A stretch of 64,000 bases of DNA. It comes from Streptomyces aculeolatus (lineage in GTDB: Bacteria; Actinomycetota; Actinomycetes; Streptomycetales; Streptomycetaceae). Below the pieces are notes generated by a model. It did not search any database and had not been told where the DNA came from. It saw only the letters and a program-made list of their open reading frames with translations. Shown one piece after another: positions 60,858 to 64,000 of the stretch (the stretch's first letter is position 1; every line of letters begins with the position of its first letter). A program made the translations under genes and the position numbers. The DNA is taken from the NCBI RefSeq assembly GCF_020400605.1, contig NZ_JAINRD010000008.1:124001-188000 (forward strand), read 5' to 3'.

Positions 60858-61308
60858 GCGGCCGGCGGCCGGGGAGCCGCGCGCCCGGGGGCAGGCGGGC
60901 CTGTCCAACGGGCCCGGCCGGCTGATCCTCGCGCTGTACGGCGTCTTCGCCGTCGGCGCCACCTCGCGGGCCGTCTACCAGCTCAGCACGCAGTTCGACG
61001 AGGCACCGCTCGCGTACGTGCTGTCGGCGCTGGCCGCCGTCGTCTACGTCTTCATCACCGCCGCCCTCGCGCGCGGCGGCGAGACGGCACGCCGGCTCGC
61101 CCTGGTGTGCATCACCGCCGAACTCGTCGGCGTACTGGCGATCGGCACGTGGACGGAGGTGCAGCCGTCCGAGTTCCCGGACCAGACCGTGTGGTCCGAC
61201 TACGGCCGCGGCTACCTGTTCCTGCCGGTCATCCTGCCCGTCATCGGGCTGTGGTGGCTCAGGAGGCAGCCGGCGCGGGAGCGCCCTGGGGCGCCTTCTC
61301 CAGAGTGA
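60850..61308 (+). CDS. Integral membrane protein, partner of preceding gene
   Basis: 152 aa, GTG 60850 overlapping the upstream gene by 8 bases. About four helices (LILALYGVFAVGATSRAVYQ; YVLSALAAVVYVFITAALAR; RLALVCITAELVGVLAIGTW; FLPVILPVIGLWWL) with a hydrophilic N-terminus. No family recognised. Its last 50 bases overlap the convergent GNAT gene. Confidence 0.8.
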   Translation: MAERPAAGEPRARGQAGLSNGPGRLILALYGVFAVGATSRAVYQLSTQFDEAPLAYVLSALAAVVYVFITAALARGGETARRLALVCITAELVGVLAIGTWTEVQPSEFPDQTVWSDYGRGYLFLPVILPVIGLWWLRRQPARERPGAPSPE

Positions 61309-61765
61309 CCAGGCTCAGCCGCGCGCTGACCTTCTCCGTGCCCACCGGCTCGTAGCCCAGCCGCCGGTACAGCCGCAGGTTCGCCTCGCTGCGGTGCCCG
61401 GTGAAGAGCTGGAACCGCTTGACCGGGTCGCCGCCCTCGGCGAGCCGGATCTCCATGGCGAGCAGCAGCCGGGCGCCGAGGCCGTGGCCCTGCATCCGGG
61501 GGTGCACGATGAGCCGGCCGATGACGGCGGTGCCGTTCACGTCGACCGTGCCGCGGACGGCGCCGACGACCTCGTCGCCGAGGCGGGCGACGACGGCGGC
61601 GCCGCGGTCGAACTCCGTGCGCATCTCGTCGAGCGTCTCGGTGAGCGGGGGTATGCGGTAGTCCCCGTACAGTGCGGCCTCGGCCTGGTAGCAGAGGTAC
61701 TGGAGTTTCAGGACTTGCTCGGCGTCGTCGTTCGTCGCCGGCGTGATCGTCACACTCTTGCCCAT
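61259..61765 (-). CDS. GNAT-family N-acetyltransferase
   Basis: 168 aa, ATG start. Motifs: VVGAVRGTVDVNGTAVIGRL, the acetyl-CoA loop VHPRMQGHGLGARLLLAM (about residue 88-105) and SEANLRLYRRLGYEPVGTEK. Probably acetylates a small amine or protein N-terminus. It converges on and overlaps the upstream membrane-protein gene by 50 bases. The 244 bp beyond its start hold no supported gene. Confidence 0.88.
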   Translation of the reverse strand: MGKSVTITPATNDDAEQVLKLQYLCYQAEAALYGDYRIPPLTETLDEMRTEFDRGAAVVARLGDEVVGAVRGTVDVNGTAVIGRLIVHPRMQGHGLGARLLLAMEIRLAEGGDPVKRFQLFTGHRSEANLRLYRRLGYEPVGTEKVSARLSLVTLEKAPQGAPAPAAS

Positions 61766-62009
61766 GCCGCGCCCGCCTCCTCAATGCACCCAGTAGACAG
61801 ACCGCAAGAACTTGCGGCCTACCGCGTGTTTCCCCGCACTTCACCCGGCGCAACCTCCGCCGTGTGCATTCTGCGCGGCGCGGTCGGGCCGTGGCTACGG
61901 ACTGGGCCCGGGCATCCCTGTGATATTGCCAACTCACCCGAGATGTCCGGTACGTGAGAGCGGCGCGGCCGAACGGGGGCCGCCGGTGGCCGGCGGCCCC
62001 CGCCGCGGG

Positions 62010-63176
62010 TCAGCCGCGTGCGAGGAACTCGTCCCGGGCGAGCAGCCCGGTGTCGGGGTTGTCGGTGAAGATGCCGTCGATGCCGGTCGCCAAGTAGGCC
62101 TGGAACGCGCCGAAGGCGTCGCCGTACTGCGCCTTGTCCGTGCCCTTGCGGAAGTCGAGGGGCAGGAAGCTGTTCTCGTTGCGCATCGTGTACGGGTGCA
62201 GCACCAGCCCGGCGTCGTGCGCGTCGCGGACGAGCGTCGTGGGCTCCAGCAGCTTGCCGGTGGAGTCCTTCGGGATGATCAGGTCGAGCGTCGGCCCCAG
62301 GCCCTTGGCGAAGCCCGCGATCCACGCCAGCCCCTCGGGCGTGACCAGGTCGGCGACGGTGCGCGGATCGCCCGCCTCGACGAAGTCCCACGGCCGCGAC
62401 GACGCCCCGCCGAGCAGCACGACGCCGGGCGAGCGGACGAGCCCGGCGAGCCGCTCGACGCTGGTGGGCTCGAACGACTGCAGGAAGACCGGCGAGTTGC
62501 TCTTGTCCCGGCCGTAGCGGCGCAGCAGCCGCGCCAGCGGCTTCTCCAGCTCCAGGCCGATGGACCTGAAGTAGCTGGGGTGCTTCGTCTCCACGTGGAG
62601 CCACACCGCCCGGCCGGTGCCGCGCCGCTGCCGCTCCGCCCACTGCAGCACCTCTTCGAAGGTGGGCACCTCCCAGCGGCCGTCATAGAGGGTGTTGCGC
62701 TGCCGTACGTCCGGGATGCGCTCGGTGGCGCGCAGCGTCTTCAGTTCGGCGAGGGTGAAGTCCTCGGTGAACCAGCCGGTGATCTGTGCACCGTCGACCG
62801 TCTTGGTGGTCCTGCGGGCGGCGAACTCCGGGTGGTCCGCGACGTCGGTGGTGCCGCCGATCTCGTTCTCGTGGCGGCAGACGAGGTGGCCGTCCTTGGT
62901 CGGCACGAGGTCCTGCTCGATGACGTCGGCGCCCATGTCCAGCGCGAACTGGTACGCGCCGAGGGTGTGTTCCGGCCGGTAGCCGCTGGCCCCGCGGTGC
63001 GCGATCACCGCAGGGTTCGGCAGCCGCCCGCCCGGCCCGGAAGCGCCGCCGCCGGATGCGCCCGCGGCCCGCGCCGTACCGGGCAGGGCCGCCGCTGCCA
63101 CCGCGCCGCCCAGCGCCGCCGCGCCGAGCACCGCCCGTCTGCCGGGCTTCCGCCCCTCCGTACCGCCGTCGCTCAT
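62010..63176 (-). CDS. Tat-exported glycerophosphodiester phosphodiesterase
   Basis: 388 aa from ATG 63176 (AGAGG 8 bases upstream); a GTG three codons earlier would clash with the ribosome site. The N-terminus has a twin-arginine signal (KPGRRAVLGAAALGGAVAAA) with an Ala cleavage region near TARAA. The GDPD domain begins NPAVIAHRGASGYRPEHTLG and contains DMGADVIEQDLVPTKDGHLV (catalytic His and acidic residues) and the C-terminal GIDGIFTDNPDTG. It hydrolyses deacylated phospholipids outside the cell, supplying glycerol phosphate. Confidence 0.94.
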   Translation of the reverse strand: MSDGGTEGRKPGRRAVLGAAALGGAVAAAALPGTARAAGASGGGASGPGGRLPNPAVIAHRGASGYRPEHTLGAYQFALDMGADVIEQDLVPTKDGHLVCRHENEIGGTTDVADHPEFAARRTTKTVDGAQITGWFTEDFTLAELKTLRATERIPDVRQRNTLYDGRWEVPTFEEVLQWAERQRRGTGRAVWLHVETKHPSYFRSIGLELEKPLARLLRRYGRDKSNSPVFLQSFEPTSVERLAGLVRSPGVVLLGGASSRPWDFVEAGDPRTVADLVTPEGLAWIAGFAKGLGPTLDLIIPKDSTGKLLEPTTLVRDAHDAGLVLHPYTMRNENSFLPLDFRKGTDKAQYGDAFGAFQAYLATGIDGIFTDNPDTGLLARDEFLARG

Positions 63177-63391
63177 GTCAGCCACCTCTCCGTCGTACCC
63201 GCGCCCTGCCGGCGCTCGACAAAAGACGGCCCGATGTTAGGGGGCACCGGCGCGGCTGCGGGAGACGTACGGCGGCGTACTTGTGAAATCGGTCGCAACA
63301 CTGTGTCTCTGGAGGTTGAATCCGGGGTGGGAACAGGAAGAACAGGCGAGTATGGTCGCAGGCGTCACCATCCCGACCGGAGGATCCTTCG

Positions 63392-64000
63392 TTGTTCCGC
63401 ATCCTGATCAAGGCGTTTCTCGGCTTGCTCATGCGTGTCCTGTACCGCCCCCGGGTGGAGGGCCACGAGCACATCCCCGGCACGGGCCCGGTCGTCCTCG
63501 CCGGCAACCACCTCACGTTCATCGACTCGATGTTCCTCGGCCTGGTCGTGAAGCGGCCGGTCTTCTTCATCGGCAAGGACGAGTACGTCACGGGCAAGGG
63601 CGTCAAGGGCCGGCTGATGGCCTGGTTCTTCACCTCGGTCGGAATGATCCCGGTGGACCGGGACGGCGGCCGCGGCGGCGTCGCGGCGCTGATGACCGGG
63701 CGCCGGATCCTGGAGGAGGGCAAGGTCTTCGCGATCTACCCCGAGGGCACCCGCTCCCCCGACGGCCGGCTGTACCGGGCCCGTACCGGGGTGGCGCGGC
63801 TGACGCTGATGACCGGCGCGCCCGTGGTGCCGTTCGCGATGGTCGGCACGGAGAAGATCCAGCCGGGCGGCTCGGGCCGGCCGCGCATCGCCCGGTTCAC
63901 GGTGCGCTTCGGGGAGCCGCTGGACTTCTCCCGCTACGAGGGCATGGACCGCGACCGGTACGTGCTGCGCGCGGTGGCCGACGAGGTGATGAGCGACGTC
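63392..64000 (+). CDS. 1-acyl-sn-glycerol-3-phosphate acyltransferase (PlsC type), partial at window end
   Basis: 203 residues visible from TTG 63392, with GGAGGA 7 bases upstream; the frame is open at the window end. PlsC motifs: AGNHLTFIDSMFLG (NHxxxxD catalytic block, about residues 38-45) and AIYPEGTRSPDGRLYRARTG (about 110-125), with VVPFAMVGTEKIQPGG after it. It acylates lysophosphatidic acid in phospholipid synthesis. An N-terminal hydrophobic stretch (FRILIKAFLGLLMRVLY) suggests membrane association. Confidence 0.92.
   Translation, partial: MFRILIKAFLGLLMRVLYRPRVEGHEHIPGTGPVVLAGNHLTFIDSMFLGLVVKRPVFFIGKDEYVTGKGVKGRLMAWFFTSVGMIPVDRDGGRGGVAALMTGRRILEEGKVFAIYPEGTRSPDGRLYRARTGVARLTLMTGAPVVPFAMVGTEKIQPGGSGRPRIARFTVRFGEPLDFSRYEGMDRDRYVLRAVADEVMSDV

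Overview
The window is chromosomal DNA from a high-GC actinomycete, almost certainly Streptomyces or a close relative. GC is very high, with GTG and TTG starts and strong third-position G/C bias. Marker genes include ssgB (sporulation-specific SsgA-like protein), a streptogrisin-type protease, phosphatidylinositol/PIM synthesis genes, and scattered TTA (bldA-type) codons. From memory, gene order resembles the S. coelicolor relA-secDF-ruvCAB-pdxST-thrS-ssgB segment. I see no insertion sequence, prophage or CRISPR array. This is core chromosome with small lineage-specific inserts.

Layout. 0-3.2 kb: end of an MBL-fold hydrolase, a membrane-anchored cyclophilin and a DUF349 protein. 3.3-18.8 kb, all on the minus strand: stringent response (relA), purine salvage (apt), Sec export (yajC-secD-secF), Holliday-junction processing (ruvC-ruvA-ruvB), yebC, PLP synthase (pdxS-pdxT), and a four-gene membrane-lipid operon (pgsA, PIM acyltransferase, pimA, LemA-like protein). 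19-23 kb: an EF-G-like GTPase and a membrane protein. 23-25.8 kb: a MocR-type regulator divergent from a Cys/Met-metabolism PLP enzyme. 25.8-34.4 kb is the most variable part: two TTA-containing unknown genes, a tandem pair of secreted DUF4360 proteins, a HIT protein, thrS and a TTA-containing DnaQ-like exonuclease. 34.5-44 kb: four tRNA loci (Val-CAC, Gly-Cys-Val cluster, Val-GAC), ssgB, a CGNR zinc-finger protein, an unlisted 50-aa membrane protein, a DsbA-like protein, pabB-pabC, an Eis-like acetyltransferase and a secreted serine protease. 44-48.8 kb: small zinc-ribbon and membrane proteins, an APH-like kinase, a Ser/Thr kinase and a SpoU methylase. 48.9-56.6 kb: cobalamin/siroheme genes (CysG-like CobA, a giant BluB-CobT fusion, CobL). 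56.7-64 kb: acetyltransferases, a methionine ABC transporter whose permease and binding protein are fused, two small membrane proteins, a Tat-exported GDPD and a PlsC-type acyltransferase cut by the window end.

The least ordinary observations are: (1) MetI and MetQ fused in one 506-aa protein with an added hydrophobic segment and no lipobox; (2) a 28-codon Cys/Met-rich mini-ORF followed by a hairpin upstream of metN, resembling a ribosome-mediated attenuator; (3) a 1530-aa BluB-CobT protein with about 950 residues of Ala/Pro/Gly-rich N-terminal sequence; (4) five TTA-codon genes, four of them among seven consecutive genes; (5) near-identical LacI-family-like palindromes in front of two secreted-protein loci. 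Assignments rest on reading translated sequence and recalled family motifs. No database search was run.
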